Shown piece after piece: positions 63,338-64,000 of a stretch of DNA of 64,000 nucleotides. This DNA is from Mucilaginibacter sp. (GTDB taxonomy: Bacteria; Bacteroidota; Bacteroidia; Sphingobacteriales; Sphingobacteriaceae), in contig JAUCSE010000056.1 of NCBI GenBank assembly GCA_030445275.1, forward strand, positions 27,927-91,926. The letters run 5' to 3'. The stretch's first letter is position 1. Each line of letters opens with the position of its first letter. Both the position numbers and the translations under genes were made by a program. The notes below the pieces were generated by a model. The model was given only the letters and a program-made list of their open reading frames with translations. It made no database searches and was not told where the DNA came from.

Positions 63338-63858
63338 ACAGCATAGAAGAACAACTTTGGAATTATATTGATGGCACCAGCAGTCCCGAGGAGCAAAAGG
63401 CCATTACCCTGCTTATTGAGCAGGACGATATATATCGAAAAAAGTACAATGAGCTACTATTGCTCAATGCAGAGTTTGCGAACATGGAGCTGGACGAACC
63501 GCCGATGGCATTTAAATATAACGTGATGGAAGCCATCCGCAATGAGCATGCGCAAGCGCCGCTTAAAGCAAGGATCGATCAGCGTATTATAAAAGGTATA
63601 GGTTTGTTTTTTGTACTGACTATTTCTGCCATCATGCTTTATGCGCTGGCAAGTGTTCATTGGTCAGCGGGATTATCAGGGGGAACCACCTTGCATTTTA
63701 CTATGCCACATATTGGCCAATACCTTACCAGCCCAATAATGCAAGGGTTCTTATTTTTTGATGTGATACTGGCATTGTATACTTTTGACACCTATCTGCG
63801 CAAAAAAAACCGCACAAAAACATACACAAGTGTTCAATCGGGAGGACAACAAAAGTAA
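63334..63858 (+). CDS. Probable membrane anti-sigma factor
   Basis: This 174-residue protein has an N-terminal cytoplasmic part (about 1-85, MNSIEEQLWNYIDGTSSPEE, helical) and two hydrophobic helices (about 90-110, GIGLFFVLTISAIMLYAL, and 130-150). Its four-base ATGA overlap with the sigma gene and the N-terminal helical sequence suggest it sequesters the sigma factor at the membrane. It is not a strong sequence match to a named anti-sigma family, so the role rests on context. Confidence 0.75.
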   Translation: MNSIEEQLWNYIDGTSSPEEQKAITLLIEQDDIYRKKYNELLLLNAEFANMELDEPPMAFKYNVMEAIRNEHAQAPLKARIDQRIIKGIGLFFVLTISAIMLYALASVHWSAGLSGGTTLHFTMPHIGQYLTSPIMQGFLFFDVILALYTFDTYLRKKNRTKTYTSVQSGGQQK

Positions 63859-64000
63859 TATTGGCAGCTACTAAATTATAATCCACTACTGACTAAAATG
63901 AATAGTCACCACATCATAATATAATAACCTGATTTTAACCTTAAGTAAAAAAATACTACTCCGTAACGCCACTTTGGTACAGTAATTGATATATAACACA

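Noticed and set aside
63859..64000. Start of a further gene at the right edge
   Set aside because: No start codon with a sustained frame is visible before the window ends.

Overview
The window looks like chromosome of a Bacteroidota bacterium, most likely a Sphingobacteriaceae member close to Mucilaginibacter or Pedobacter. This rests on protein families (SusC/SusD pair, DUF6067-, DUF3472-, DUF4199- and DUF6249-type proteins, Bacteroidota-style tyrosine integrase, M61 and M16 peptidases), on TAnnTTTG -7 promoter elements with TTG/TTTG about 19-20 bases upstream, and on the near absence of Shine-Dalgarno sequences. No species assignment is possible from sequence reading alone.

Layout. (1) 1-3384 is the right end of an integrated mobile element: an unfinished ORF, a Schlafen/AlbA_2-type regulator with a 12-bp tandem repeat, a tyrosine integrase, and then the 3' part of a tRNA-Pro gene (3344-3384) followed by the tRNA's terminator. 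The element continues to the left of the window. (2) 3486-6935 holds a glycine-rich protein, a secreted beta-helix (pectate-lyase-like) gene broken by an in-frame TAG, and cysQ. (3) 7004-22290 is a polysaccharide utilisation locus: SusC, SusD, a large DUF6067/GH123-like secreted protein, a DUF5077-DUF3472 protein, aldose 1-epimerase, a GH35 beta-galactosidase, and convergently a NahK-like sugar kinase and a LacI regulator. Six exact copies of CAAACGTTTG lie only in the three promoter regions (susC, kinase, lacI), which ties the locus into one predicted LacI regulon for a galactose-containing glycan.

(4) 22386-36559 is mostly housekeeping: response regulator, nitroreductase, GT51 transglycosylase, Mrp and NifU-like Fe-S proteins, peptide deformylase, M16 peptidase, hpt, a REP-associated tyrosine transposase (RAYT) flanked by its REP hairpins and broken by a TAG, Mfd, and small membrane proteins. 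(5) 36588-45724 holds an FkbM methyltransferase, a TM2 protein, an M28 peptidase and a neighbouring membrane-protein gene driven by duplicated promoters, serS, rsmI, lnt, and a BadF-type (GlcNAc) kinase. The kinase is translationally coupled to a response regulator at 45721-46101. (6) 46169-52182 is a MarR-controlled RND efflux operon in the order marR, adaptor, RND pump, TolC-like channel. (7) 52302-64000 contains an M61 peptidase, an APC permease, a degenerate receiver protein, gltX, a histidine kinase overlapping a DinB protein, a DUF6249 protein, a SIMPL protein, Ku, a 51-residue membrane protein, and an ECF sigma factor overlapping a probable anti-sigma factor.

Intergenic DNA is unusually structured. 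At least nine GTCAT-ended palindromic elements, a pair of inverted MITE-like copies (40582-40736 and 62522-62655), RAYT-linked REP hairpins, and five 'word-repeat' hairpins, each built from its own short repeated word, occupy many gaps and often act as plausible terminators. I found no rRNA, intact tRNA, CRISPR array or recognisable riboswitch.
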